From positions 1-64,000 of the forward strand of contig WTGH01000018.1 in the NCBI GenBank assembly GCA_011523655.1: a stretch of 64,000 nt of DNA, given 5' to 3'. The position numbers were made by a program, and so were the translations under genes. Of the stretch, positions 9,072 to 18,329 are shown one piece after another; within the stretch, counting starts at the first letter, position 1; the number at the start of each line of letters is the position of its first letter. The DNA comes from Rhodospirillaceae bacterium (lineage in GTDB: Bacteria; Pseudomonadota; Alphaproteobacteria; Bin65). The notes under the pieces were generated by a model. That model saw nothing but the letters and a program-made list of their open reading frames with translations, did not search any database and was not told where the DNA came from.

Positions 9072-9916
9072 AGTCGGCGGATATGGGTGTGGGGGCTGAT
9101 CTCCATATGGCCAAGCGGAAGGAAAACGAGGACGAGCTTTGTGCGCAGGATTGGTTGCGGCAGCAAGGTTACAGTGACATTCGGCGGCCTTGCGACGATC
9201 CACCTGACTTCGTCGTCGATGGCTACGCGGTTGAAGTGACCCGGCTGAATCAAAGAATAATCGTCGGGAATGACAAGCAGTCAATAGGGGAAGAAGAAGC
9301 ACGGAAACCGCTCGAAGACCGCATACGGAAAATCATCGATCAGCTTGGACCGCCCGGAAACGAGGGATGTAGTTGGGTAATTGACTGCGAGTACGATTTT
9401 TCTAAACCGCTGCCAATCCCGAAGATCGTCACTCGCCAAATTTCGGAAGCGTTGACACCACTATTGCGGTCCTACGATGAGTCAACAGTTTCCGGCCTTC
9501 ACTCCAAGTATTTCAATTACGACAAGCATGCTGGAGAGCCTCTTCCTTTGGGGTTTCCGCATTTCTGTCTGGATTGCGGTATCTGTCTCAATCTGGCAGA
9601 GTTTAACTATAAACCCGCAAAGTTCATCTTGCAGAACGTCTCGGATGGCTACGGAATAGGCTTGCCCGAGGAATTGATCGAAAGTATCCGGAACAGAATT
9701 CTCGATAAATCCACGAACGTTCGTAAACAAGGTAAGGTTGGAAAGTACAAGAGTTGGTGGCTGATCTTGGTGGATCATGTCTGCCATGTGCCGATGACGA
9801 TTCTTTCAGAAGATCAATTATCCTTTGTCCGAGATCAACGTTACGATTTTTGGTCAAGGGTTGTAATTGTCAGTTCTCGGAATCCAAGCTGGCACTATGA
9901 ATTGCTATCTCGGTAA
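9068..9916 (+). CDS. unknown protein, possible PD-(D/E)XK-like nuclease
   Basis: The 282-residue product is not a family I can name. Near the N-terminus it has PPDFVVDGYAVEVTRL, where the D-X6-EVT arrangement resembles the core of restriction-like folds with Thr in place of the usual Lys. A WLRQQGY segment just before it is also common in such domains. The rest is mixed alpha/beta. The GTG at 9068 overlaps the MmeI stop as GTGA; the ATG codons at 9083 and 9107 are alternatives, the last preceded by GGGGG. Codon use is more A/T-rich than in the gene before. Coupling suggests a role linked to the restriction enzyme, but this is inference. Confidence 0.5.
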   Translation: MKSADMGVGADLHMAKRKENEDELCAQDWLRQQGYSDIRRPCDDPPDFVVDGYAVEVTRLNQRIIVGNDKQSIGEEEARKPLEDRIRKIIDQLGPPGNEGCSWVIDCEYDFSKPLPIPKIVTRQISEALTPLLRSYDESTVSGLHSKYFNYDKHAGEPLPLGFPHFCLDCGICLNLAEFNYKPAKFILQNVSDGYGIGLPEELIESIRNRILDKSTNVRKQGKVGKYKSWWLILVDHVCHVPMTILSEDQLSFVRDQRYDFWSRVVIVSSRNPSWHYELLSR

Positions 9917-9931
9917 CGCGAGTTTATGTGT

Positions 9932-10453
9932 TCAGGGCCAGAGCGAGTTCGGATCAGTAGAAAAGGAAAACGATGCGCCTTTGTAGAACTTGTTGATACC
10001 AGTCAGGCATCTGGCGTGGAGCGGCACTGTTGTAGGCACAGTTCCGGCCTTGTTCGGGGGACGGGATAAGCTACGGAGCAAGCTTGAGAGTTGCTGAGCG
10101 GGGATGTACCAGCTTTCTTCGGCACCTGTAGCCAAGCTTGCGGGTAGTTCGGAATGAGAACGTCCGGGCGGAGCTTCAGGGGCTACCGAAGCTCCGAAGT
10201 GCTTGGAAAACATAAGGCGAATATCCTTGATCTGGATATCCTTGCTGCTCACGTTCACCAACGTGATTTTCACGGCTGGTTCGGTGAAACCAAGTTCGCG
10301 ACTGGTTGGACCTTTCTCAATAGCGGTGGTTATGCGGATTTCTGGGCGAAAGAGCTTTCTGAAGAACCAGATGCCGAAGGGCACCAGGATTGCAAGTATA
10401 AGTCCCCCAATTACCTCCGCAGTGATTGCGTCGCCTAAAGTTTGCACGGCCAC
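9932..10453 (-). CDS. single-pass membrane protein, unknown function
   Basis: The 173-residue product has one hydrophobic segment near the N-terminus (about residues 13-32, VIGGLILAILVPFGIWFFRK), then a soluble C-terminal domain with beta-rich patterns (EPAVKITLVNVSSKDIQIKD). The lysine and arginine after the segment suggest an N-out, C-in single-pass topology or an uncleaved anchor. It converges on the preceding gene with a 15-bp gap. No known domain is recognised. Confidence 0.5.
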   Translation of the reverse strand: MAVQTLGDAITAEVIGGLILAILVPFGIWFFRKLFRPEIRITTAIEKGPTSRELGFTEPAVKITLVNVSSKDIQIKDIRLMFSKHFGASVAPEAPPGRSHSELPASLATGAEESWYIPAQQLSSLLRSLSRPPNKAGTVPTTVPLHARCLTGINKFYKGASFSFSTDPNSLWP

Positions 10454-10487
10454 TCCTTCAGAACGGACCTATTCTCTTGCTGGCTCG

Positions 10488-11714
10488 TCACGCCAGCGGT
10501 GTCAAGGAAGGCCGCCTTGCGCTCGGGAGCGCCTCCGCAAAGTCGGCTTGAGGCTTGAGGCTCGGAGTCTCCATGGCTTTCGCGATCATCTTACCAACCT
10601 TTTCCGCTGCTTCGACAAGGTGCGCATCGTCAAGGTGGGCGTAGCCTGCCGTGGTCCGGTGCCGCCGGTGCCCGAGCAGCTTTCCGACCAGCGGCAGATT
10701 CTCGCCCGCCATGACGGCCTGGCTGGCTGCCGTGTGGCGTAGGTCATGCAGGCGCAGCCTGCCGAGTCCGGCATCGGCGCATACCGTCTGCCAGCACGTC
10801 GTAAGACTGTAGGTGCCCCGGCCTTCGGCGTGGCGCGGAAACAGGAACGCCTCTGGGTCACGCGCGCCGGGCAGCGCCTCGATGAGCGCCCGCGCGGCCT
10901 CTCCCAGGGGGACCGCGCGCGGGCCAGTCTTCGAATCTTCAAGGTTCAAGGCGTCTCCGGCGATGTCGCGCCAGCGCAGATCGAGCACTTCGCTGCGGCG
11001 GCATCCGGTGAGCGCCAGCAATCGGATCGCGGCGACAGCCTCGGGCCAGTGGGCTTCGTTGGCGTCGAGCGCGCGCCCGAGCCGGGCCAGCTCGTCGGCG
11101 TCCAGGAACCGCGCAACGCTGTTCCTCGGGTTCTTGGCTATGCCGAGACAGGGGTTGGAGCCGCGCTCGCGCAATCCCCATTCCTCCGCCCGGTTCATCA
11201 TGGCGCGCAGGATTTCCAGGGCGCGGTTGGCTGCGCCGGGCTTGTCCTTGCTGGCCGCATCGAACCACGCGGCAACGTCCTCGGGGCCGATGCGGTCGAG
11301 CGGCATCTTGCCGAACGCGGGCAGGATACGGGCCTTGAGGTAGATGCGCATGGTCCTGCGCCCGGAGGGCTTCCAGTGCGGTTCGCAGCGCCGCAGATAC
11401 TCGTCCGCGAACTCCCGCAGCGTCGGGGTCTCCTTCTCCCGCTGGATGTCGTCTGCGGGATTGCCGCGCGCGCGGATACGGGCGAGCATGTCGCGGGCGC
11501 GGCGGCGGGCCTCGGCAAGCTCCATCTCGCCATGCCGGGCGATGACGATGCGGCGGCTGCGGCCCTCGATGCGGGCCTGCACGATCCAGACCTTGCGGCC
11601 CGACGGGTGGATGCGCAGCCCGAAGCCGGGCAGCGCCTTGTCGAACAGGATGGTGTCCTTGCCGTTGGACCTGCTCTCGCGGGCAAGGCGCGGGGTGAGG
11701 TCAAATGCGGACAT
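10488..11714 (-). CDS. tyrosine recombinase / integrase (tandem pair A, distal)
   Basis: This 408-residue site-specific recombinase has an N-terminal DUF4102-like arm-binding domain (LPGFGLRIHPSGRKVWIVQ), a SAM-like core-binding domain (about 100-190) and a complete catalytic domain: R239 (TGCRRSE), H323 and R326 (HDLRHT), H349 (LGHRRH) and nucleophile Y358 (TTAGYAHL). The ATG at 11714 follows AAGGGAG at good spacing; the frame stays open further upstream but is non-coding in character. Its start overlaps the end of the upstream recombinase gene by 14 bp, so the two are probably translationally coupled. Confidence 0.88.
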   Translation of the reverse strand: MSAFDLTPRLARESRSNGKDTILFDKALPGFGLRIHPSGRKVWIVQARIEGRSRRIVIARHGEMELAEARRRARDMLARIRARGNPADDIQREKETPTLREFADEYLRRCEPHWKPSGRRTMRIYLKARILPAFGKMPLDRIGPEDVAAWFDAASKDKPGAANRALEILRAMMNRAEEWGLRERGSNPCLGIAKNPRNSVARFLDADELARLGRALDANEAHWPEAVAAIRLLALTGCRRSEVLDLRWRDIAGDALNLEDSKTGPRAVPLGEAARALIEALPGARDPEAFLFPRHAEGRGTYSLTTCWQTVCADAGLGRLRLHDLRHTAASQAVMAGENLPLVGKLLGHRRHRTTAGYAHLDDAHLVEAAEKVGKMIAKAMETPSLKPQADFAEALPSARRPSLTPLA

Positions 11715-12567
11715 GGCGGATGGCTCCCTTCGGCTGGGTCTCATGTCCGGCCTGGGCCGGACGCACGGCGCGTAACTCCCGCCCGCCCCCTTCCTCCCTT
11801 CCGGCCAGGGCCGCATGGATGCGGTTCGATACCCGGTCGGCGGCGTCGGCAACGGAGCGGTCGGACAAATGGACGTAGCGCTCGGTCGTCTCGACCAGGG
11901 CATGACCGAGCAGCTTTGCGATGGTCACGATGTCCACGCCGTTCATGGCGGCGGTGGACGCCCAGCTGTGGCGAAGATCGTGCAGCCGCAGGCCGGGTAA
12001 TCCGGCCTCGTCGCGGATGCGGTTCCATTGGGACGCGATGTTGTCGATGGGCCGCGTTGGCGGACGGGCCGGAAAGAGATACGGGCAATCCGCGCTGTAT
12101 CGCGGGATCGCGTCGATCACCGCCCGCGCGGCACTGGACAGCCAGACCGTGCGCGGCCCGGACTTCGAGTCGGGCAGGAAGATGCGCTTGTCCTTGATCC
12201 AGTCCCATTCGAGCGAGGCGATCTCGCCGAAGCGGCAGCCGGTCAGCATCAGCAGCCGGACGATGGCGACGATGTTCGGGCACCAGAACTCGTCGCGGGT
12301 CAGCACGGCGTTTAGCCGGGCCATTTCCTCCGCCGTCAGGAACCGCTCCTTCGCTTGTGACTTGTAGCGCCTCGTGTTCTTGCAGGGATTGGAGTTGTGG
12401 CGGCGGTATCCCCATAGCTCGGCCATGCGCATCAACGCGATCAGGGCCGTCGGGACATGGCCGGCGAGGCCTTCGATGACGATGCGGATCTGCTGCACGT
12501 CGGTCTCGACGTCATAGGCCGGGACGAAGCAGAAATTCGGGTTGTCCGGCAGGGTCTGCGCGGTCAT
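11701..12567 (-). CDS. tyrosine recombinase lacking the arm-binding domain (tandem pair A, proximal)
   Basis: The 288-residue product carries a complete catalytic domain: R112 (TGCRFGE), H196 and R199 (HDLRHSW), H222 and Y231 (ERYVHL). It has only about 50 residues before the end of the core-binding domain, so the DUF4102 domain and most of the SAM-like domain are missing. The ATG at 12567 has a strong ribosome-binding site (AAGGAGAG), which suggests the short form is really made rather than being only a fragment. It lies upstream of and overlaps the full-length recombinase. It might act as a partner or modulator of that enzyme. Confidence 0.78.
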   Translation of the reverse strand: MTAQTLPDNPNFCFVPAYDVETDVQQIRIVIEGLAGHVPTALIALMRMAELWGYRRHNSNPCKNTRRYKSQAKERFLTAEEMARLNAVLTRDEFWCPNIVAIVRLLMLTGCRFGEIASLEWDWIKDKRIFLPDSKSGPRTVWLSSAARAVIDAIPRYSADCPYLFPARPPTRPIDNIASQWNRIRDEAGLPGLRLHDLRHSWASTAAMNGVDIVTIAKLLGHALVETTERYVHLSDRSVADAADRVSNRIHAALAGREEGGGRELRAVRPAQAGHETQPKGAIRHVRI

Positions 12568-12659
12568 GGATGCTCTCCTTCGGGTGCGGGGTGCGGCCGC
12601 CGCCCGGCCGGCAATATGTATCGCGGCGGGCGGCGGCGCGAGGGTGTCGTTGCGGAAGG

Positions 12660-15652
12660 TCACGCAGCGGGCGGCCAGCGGTCGAGGATGCGCTCCATCG
12701 CACCGGCATTGGGCGCGAATATCCGGGCGCGGAACGAGACGATCTCGACGGTGCAGCCCATGCGCTTGAGCGCGTCCATGTCGGTGTCGGCCGGCCCCTC
12801 GATCTCGATGCGGTCGGCGCCCATCAGGCGGCGGCGCGCAAGCCGCCAGCCGTTGGAAAGCGCGAGCGCGTTGCCACGTCCCATGACCGCCTCGAAGGCT
12901 TCCGCGCCGGTCATGGCGGGGCCGCCGTCGAGGCCGAAGCTCTGGCGGACGGCGCGCACCTGCTCGGCGTCGAGCACGCGCCCGATGAGGGCGATGCCGT
13001 CGTCCGACGTGAGACGCCGCACCCGCATGTTCTCGGCCGGCAGGCGGTCCCAGACGGGCAGCAGCAGGCCGGTGGCGAGCCAGAAGCGGGAGTCCCGGTG
13101 CGACGGCAGGCCGGCGATCTCGGCGTCCCAGACGCGCCGCCACGCGGCCTCGTCGGCAGGGCGCCAGTTGGAGGCGTCGAGCTCGGCCCTCGCCATGGTC
13201 TCGGCCGTCGCGGGCCGGATGAGGCGCACCCGCTCCGTCACCCCGCCATCGTCGAGCATGCGCGACGCGGCCGGCAGGATGACGGCGGCGCGCTTCGAGC
13301 GGGCGTTGACGGCGAGGCGGGGCTTCCCGTCCGGACCCGGATCGCGCTCGCCGATCTCCAACGCCGATTCCGCCGAGAGCGGCGCCAGCCTGTCGCGGCG
13401 CACGATCTCGACCAGCTCGGTGGCGGCGCCGGTGCCGGGATGCTCATACAGTGTTTCCCGGCCGGCGATAACGAGGGAGTCGGCGGTCACGGTCTCCACG
13501 CCGACCTCGTAGCTGCCGGCCTCGACCGCCTGCTCGATGTTGGCGGCGATGCGGCTCTCCAGCTCGGCGAAGAGCTGGTTCTGCTCGGCGATGGGCAGCG
13601 CCAGGAGCCGGTTGAGGAACCGTGGCATGGGCGGCAGGTCTTCCTTGAGATTGCCCTCCCAGGTGAGCTTGAGCCCGGTGGCCTTCTCGAAGCGCTCCAG
13701 ATTCCAGCCTTCGATGCTGCCGCGCCACAGCGCGCCGTAGAACTGGCGCAGTGCCGCCCGGGCGTAGACGCTCTCAAGGTTGTCGCTCTCGCGGAACAGC
13801 GCGGCATCGCTGCCGCCCATTGCGGTCTGCGAGTCCCGCTGGCCCCGGGTGATGGCGCCCAATGAGTCGAGACGCCGGGCGATGGTGGCGATGAAACGGC
13901 GCTCGCCCTTCACGTCGGTGGTGACGGGGCGGAACAGCGGCGCGGAGGCCTGGTGCGTCCGGTGGGTGCGCCCCAGTCCCTGGATCGCCTGGTCGGCGCG
14001 CCAGCCGGGCTCCAGCAGATAGTGGATGCGCCGCTCCGTGTTCCCGCAGGAGAGGTCGGCGTGGTAGCTCCTGCCCGTGCCGCCCGCCATGGAAAAGACG
14101 AGGATGCGCTTCTCGCCGTCCATGAAGGCGGCGGTCTCGGCGAGGTTGGCGGAGGCCGGCCGGCTGCGCAGCGCCAGGCGCTCGCCCTTGGCGTCGGTAA
14201 TCCGGAGCACGCGCCGGGATCTTCCTGTCACCTCGGCCACCGCCTCGTGCCCGAAATGCTGCACGATCTGGTCGAGGGCCGTCGGCACCGGCGGGAGCGC
14301 GGCGAGCTTCTCGATCAGCGCGTCGCGGCGATCCTCGGCCTCCTTGCACATCACCGGATTGCCGTCCGGGTCCCTCGCGGGCCGGCTGAGGAGATTGCCG
14401 CCGTCGTCGGTGAAGGGCTCCTGAAGCTGCACCGGGAAGGCGTGCATCAGGTAGGACAGGATGGCGTCCCTCGGCGTCAGGTCGATGTTGAGGTCGTCCC
14501 ACTCGGAAGCGGGGACGTCGGCGATGCGGCGCTCCATCAAGGCTTCGCCGGTCGAGACCAGCTGCACGACCGCCGACCGACCGGCTTCGAGGTCGGCCTC
14601 GATCGCGCGGATGGTCGAGGGGCATTTCATGCCGGTCAGCAGGTGGCCGAAGAAGCGCTGCTTGGTGCCCTCGAAGGCGGAGAGCGCGGCGGCCTTGGCG
14701 TTCTTGTTTAGCGTTTCCTCGCCCTGGACGATGCCGGTGGCCTTGAGCGCCTCCTCGATGTTGGCGTGGATCACCTTGAACGCTCCGGCATAGGCGTCGT
14801 AGATGCGCCGCTGTTCCGGCGTGAGCGGATGTTCGAGGATGTCGACCTCGATGCCGTCATAGGCGAGTGCCCGCGCCTGGTAGAGGCCGAGCGCCTTCAG
14901 GTCCCTGGCGACCACTTCCATCGCGGCGACGCCGCCGGCCTCCATGGCGGAGACGAACTCGGTGCGCTTCTCGAACGGCGTGTCGCCGGCGGCCCAGAGA
15001 CCGAGCCGACCGGCATAGGCGAGGCCGGGCAGCGTCGTAGCGCCGGTGGCCGACACATAGGCGATGCGCGCGTCCGGCAGCGCGTTCTGCAACCTCAGCC
15101 CGGCCCTTCCCTGCTGGGACGGCCTGGTCTCGCCGCGCCCGGACTTCGACCCCGCCGCGTTGGCCATCGCGTGGGCCTCGTCGAAGACGACCACGCCGTC
15201 GAAACCGTGGCGGTCCTCCTCGTCGAGCGACCCGGCGAGCCACTCGACGATCTGCTCCAGCCGCGAGGGCTTCCCCTGCCGGGACGGCGAGCGCAGCGTG
15301 GCGTATGTGGCGAAGAGGATGCCGGCGTCGAGCGGGATCTCCATCCCCTGCCGGAAGTTGCCGAGGGGGATGACGTCGCTCTCCAATCCGCCCAATGCCG
15401 TCCAGTCGCGCCGCGCGTCCTCCAGCAGCTTGTCGGACTGCGAAAGCCAGAGCGCCTTCTTCCGGCCGCGCAGCCGGTTGTCGAGGATGATGGCGGCGAC
15501 CTGCCGGCCCTTGCCGCAGCCGGTGCCGTCGCCCAGCATCCAGCCCCGGCGGAAGCAGACCGGGCGGGACAGAGCCTCGCCGTCCGATGTGTGGAAGGGG
15601 ACCTCGATGGCCTCCTGGTCGTCTTCCGGGCAGACCAGGAGGGTCTCCCAGC
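12660..15652 (-). pseudogene. strawberry notch-type helicase, 5'-truncated
   Basis: About 997 codons encode the helicase core of a strawberry-notch (SNO) family protein of the kind found on proteobacterial mobile elements: nucleotide-binding motif GDGTGCGKGRQ, Walker B DEAH, ATGATTLPG, and later the GLGRTHRTHQ motif of the second RecA-like lobe. The N-terminal part expected in full-length members is missing, and no start codon follows the point (about 15652) where homology begins. Upstream of it the DNA encodes a ParB-like segment in another frame. The body is otherwise uninterrupted, so decay is recent. Re-initiation at an internal Met cannot be excluded. Confidence 0.7.
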
Positions 15653-16027
15653 CGGCTCCGCGAGCTCTTCCTGCCGGGCCTCCAGCTTTTCGATCTCGGC
15701 CTTCTCCTCGTCCGTCGGCGTGCCGGGCTGGGGCTCGACGCGGCCGTAGGCGGCGGTGTCGCTCCACGCGGTCTCGATCATCGGCACGGCCCACTTCCAG
15801 CGGGTCGCCAGCTCGTCGGCGGCGGCCCGGAGCTTCGCCATGGCGAGCGTCTCCAGCAGCGCCGGGTCCTCGAACCAGACGCCGTTCTCGTGCTCGTCAG
15901 CGAACAGGTCGCGCATGACCGTGCCGCCGGCGGCCTCGTACGCCTCCACGCCGACGAAGCGGGCGACGGCGGCGTTCGCCGGCACCCGCTCTTCGGTGAG
16001 CATGCGCTTCACCTGCCAGGCCGCGGG
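15653..16027 (-). pseudogene. ParB-like partition protein, internal fragment
   Basis: A 125-codon stretch encodes AAWQVKRMLTEERVPANAAV through GVEAYEAAGG, DLFADEHENGVWFEDP and EEKAEIEKLEARQEELAE. This corresponds to the middle of the large ParB/RepB/Spo0J-family proteins carried by such islands, downstream of the ParB-N and helix-turn-helix regions. Both ends are abrupt. The right end meets a metallopeptidase-like gene and the left end meets the SNO remnant, each in a different reading frame. A GTG at 16012 overlapping the upstream stop could start translation, but the N- and C-terminal parts are gone. I read it as a deletion remnant. Confidence 0.65.
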
Positions 16028-16593
16028 CCGGTATCGCTTGGGTCCTGGCCGTCGTCGTCATCGGTGGCGTCGGACGGGTCCCCAGTGCCGTCGTCATCGC
16101 CGTCCGGCGAGTATTCCCCGGCGGCGGAGGCGCCCGCACCGTCAGCGGCGGACGGGGCGCCGCCGTCGCCCCCGGAGTCGCCGTCCTCGGGCGCCGGCAG
16201 GCGGTCGTAGGCTTGCTCGACGCTGAGGTCGTCCCAGGCTTCCGCGTCGGGCGGCAGCGTGAACCCGGCGTCGCGGATGAGCGCGTGGGTGACGAGCTGC
16301 GAGGCCATCTGCCAACGCTCGGGGTCGCGCTCGCCCCGGCGCGTGTGGTGCTTCAAGGCGCACGCCATCACCACCCGCGCCATCGCGGTCTCGATGAAGT
16401 GCGCCTCGGTCTCCGCGATCCAGCGGGGCGAATAGCGGATCTCCTGGCCGTCCGTCGCCAGCGTCTCGCGGGTCGGATCGGGCCGGAGCGGCAGCCGCAG
16501 CACGAGGCTTCCGAAGAAGGGCTGCTTGCGCAGCAGCTCCGTCACGCAGTCGCTGACGCGGAGCGCCGATTCGCGATGCACCCGGGCGGCCAT
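16009..16593 (-). pseudogene. metallopeptidase/VWA-type protein, N-terminal part only
   Basis: The 194-residue frame matches the N-terminal domain of DUF2201-like putative metallopeptidases that normally precede a VWA-like domain: RKQPFFGSLVLRLPL, then MACALKHHTRRGERDPERW and AEAWDDLSVEQAYDRLP. It ends in an Asp/Gly/Ser-rich linker (about 140-190) and stops where a ParB fragment begins, so the C-terminal VWA part is lost. Where this family usually has HExxH before CALKHH, this protein has RVVMA, so zinc binding is unlikely. The start ATG overlaps the upstream stop codon (TGATG), showing operon coupling. Confidence 0.6.
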
Positions 16594-17507
16594 CACGCGG
16601 CCTCCCGCACCGGCTCTTCGGCGGGCTCTTCCGCGCGTCCCCCGAAATACCCCGCGAACTTCTCCGCGAGATCGTCGGCGTCGCGCTTGACCTGGGCGCG
16701 GGCCGCCGGGTCGAAGGCCTTGGACGGCCTGAGCGCGTCCGGCTCGACGCTCGCGATCTTCTCCTTCACCTGCGCGCAGAGCTGCGCCAGGGTCTCGTCG
16801 CCGAAGATGTTGAGGCGCGGCACCACGTCCACCAGGTCCCGGATGTTCGAGATCATGGTGTCGCGGAACACCAGCGGCTTGCCCTCGTCGTCCTCGCGCA
16901 GCCGCTCGGAGACCCGCTCGACGGCCTCGCCGAAGCGGCGGTAGAGGTCGCCCACCGCGCCGTGGAGCTGTTCCTCGACGTGGCGCTCGATGTCGCGCTT
17001 CACCCGCTCGGTGTCGTCGGAGGCGAGCTGGGCGATGAAGTGGTCAGCGTCCGGCACCGGCGCGATGCGATAGCGGATGGCGAACTTGCCCTGGAGAGCT
17101 TCCTTCGAGGGGTAGTCCTCGATGCGGAACAGCTTGCCGAGGTCGAGCCGGGACTGGTCGATGTAGTCGTCATAGTCCTCGATGAAGCGGGCGCGTTGGC
17201 GCACCACGCGCTCCCGGAGCCCGTCTATCAGCTCCGTGTAGTGCTCGTAATTGGCGACGGTGAGCAGCCTCGCGCCCTTGTCGTCCCAGGGGAGCGAGTT
17301 GGCATAGTGCTTCGTTCTCGCCTCGCTCATGGTGGCGGTGAGCGCGGCGAAGGCGGCCTTGGGCAGCAGGCGCTTGTTGTAGCGCCCGGCGCCGGTCGAG
17401 GCTTCGTGGGCGGCGGCGACGTGGTCGCTCGCCTGGCGGTCGTAGAGCCGGCCGGACCAGGCGGCGATGTGCAGGCCGACCAGCATGGCGTCGCGGTTGA
17501 GGTCCAT
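16593..17507 (-). CDS. DUF3150-like protein of mobile elements
   Basis: The 304-residue, mostly helical protein starts MDLNRDAMLVGLHIAAWSGR and continues with a GRYNKRLLPKAAFAAL segment, a pattern I associate with DUF3150-like proteins that accompany CobS-type AAA and VWA genes on integrative elements. No catalytic motif is seen. The ATG at 17507 is preceded by AGGAGAA 6 bp away and is preferred to the upstream in-frame Met at 17540. It is coupled by TGATG overlap to the metallopeptidase-like gene and probably works with it and the AAA ATPase. Family name is tentative. Confidence 0.6.
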   Translation of the reverse strand: MDLNRDAMLVGLHIAAWSGRLYDRQASDHVAAAHEASTGAGRYNKRLLPKAAFAALTATMSEARTKHYANSLPWDDKGARLLTVANYEHYTELIDGLRERVVRQRARFIEDYDDYIDQSRLDLGKLFRIEDYPSKEALQGKFAIRYRIAPVPDADHFIAQLASDDTERVKRDIERHVEEQLHGAVGDLYRRFGEAVERVSERLREDDEGKPLVFRDTMISNIRDLVDVVPRLNIFGDETLAQLCAQVKEKIASVEPDALRPSKAFDPAARAQVKRDADDLAEKFAGYFGGRAEEPAEEPVREAA

Positions 17508-17524
17508 CGGGTTCTCCTCTCGGG

Positions 17525-17659
17525 TTAGCGGAGTGTCCACACGGGAACGTCGAGGAAGGCGGCGAGCTTACGCATGGCCGCATCGAGGTTCGGCGCCCGC
17601 ACGGCGTACCTGCGCGACGGGGCATCGCCCGCCGGGTAGTGCGTGACCCACCAGCACAT
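17525..17659 (-). CDS. 44-residue conserved-looking small protein
   Basis: A short frame starting MCWWVTHYPAGDAPSRRYAV encodes 44 residues ending in DVPVWTLR. It has a good ribosome-binding site (GGGAGGA, about 6 bp before the ATG) and sits neatly between two genes of the same operon with 17- and 11-bp gaps, which argues that it is real. The function is unknown; the compact mix of Trp, Tyr and His with a final helix suggests a small folded accessory protein. Confidence 0.55.
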   Translation of the reverse strand: MCWWVTHYPAGDAPSRRYAVRAPNLDAAMRKLAAFLDVPVWTLR

Positions 17660-17670
17660 GGAATCCTCCC

Positions 17671-18036
17671 TCACTGAGTCTTGGCGGCGGCCCAGCGGAT
17701 GAAGGCGGGCGAGCGCTGGAGCGCGGGCTCCCGGCGGACGCAGGCGCCGACCAGCGATTCCCCGACCTCGCGCCGGAGCCTGGTGGCGTAGGTCACGATG
17801 GCGTCCAGGTTGACGTCGGAGGCCATGCGGTAGAGCGAGCCGCAGAGCGCCATCAGCGTGCTGGCGTTCTCCGGGATGTCGGCGTTGCCGGGATCGTCGA
17901 GGACCGCCCTCGGGTGGGGCAGCTCGCGCCACACCTTCAGGAACGCGGTGAACTCGACCGCGGCGGCCTCGCCCACCGTGCCCCGGAACAGCGCCCGCTC
18001 GATCTCGGGGTCGAGGCCGTTGCGGTTCTTGACGAT
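17671..18036 (-). pseudogene. AAA+ ATPase (MoxR/CobS type), C-terminal part cut off by a transposon
   Basis: Codons from IVKNRNGLDPEIERALFRGT to the stop encode the last 122 or so residues of a MoxR/CobS-type AAA ATPase, including the helical lid region (AAAVEFTAFLKVWRELPHP). The fragment begins inside the 5-bp target duplication of the transposon. Joined to the N-terminal fragment at 21657-22435 and with one ACGAT removed, it gives one continuous frame of about 379 residues. It has no start codon of its own and is presumably silent. Confidence 0.82.
18032..18036. repeat. target-site duplication, left copy (ACGAT)
   Basis: ACGAT immediately precedes the left transposon end (TGTTGTTTCG) and is repeated directly after the right end at 21657-21661. 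A 5-bp duplication is typical of Mu/Tn7/Tn552-type DDE transposition. Confidence 0.85.
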
Positions 18037-18093
18037 TGTTGTTTCGCAGATTGTTTCGTGAGCGGCTGACCGGTTTATTTCGACGGGTCGATG
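18037..18093 (+). repeat. left transposon end
   Basis: The end starts TGTTGTTTCG and contains three spaced copies of a TTRTTTCG-like box (near 18039, 18052 and 18077). These are probably transposase-binding sites. The outer 9 bases match the right end perfectly. Confidence 0.7.
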
Positions 18094-18329
18094 CGGGGAT
18101 TTCTCACATTGCTCCGGTTTTGCCGGACGGTTCGGTCGATCACGGCCAGGCGATGGCATGAGGGGCGTTTGCGCCCGGAGCACGGATAACGGCCAAGCGT
18201 GGCGCACCCGGCGGTGCGGCGCGGGCTGGCGGGGTGGTTCCCGTCACCGGTTCGGGCGACGCTCGAGCGTTGGACGGAACTGGTACGGAGAGGCGGCAGC
18301 GGTGCGGTCGCGGTCCGCCCGCTGTTTCG

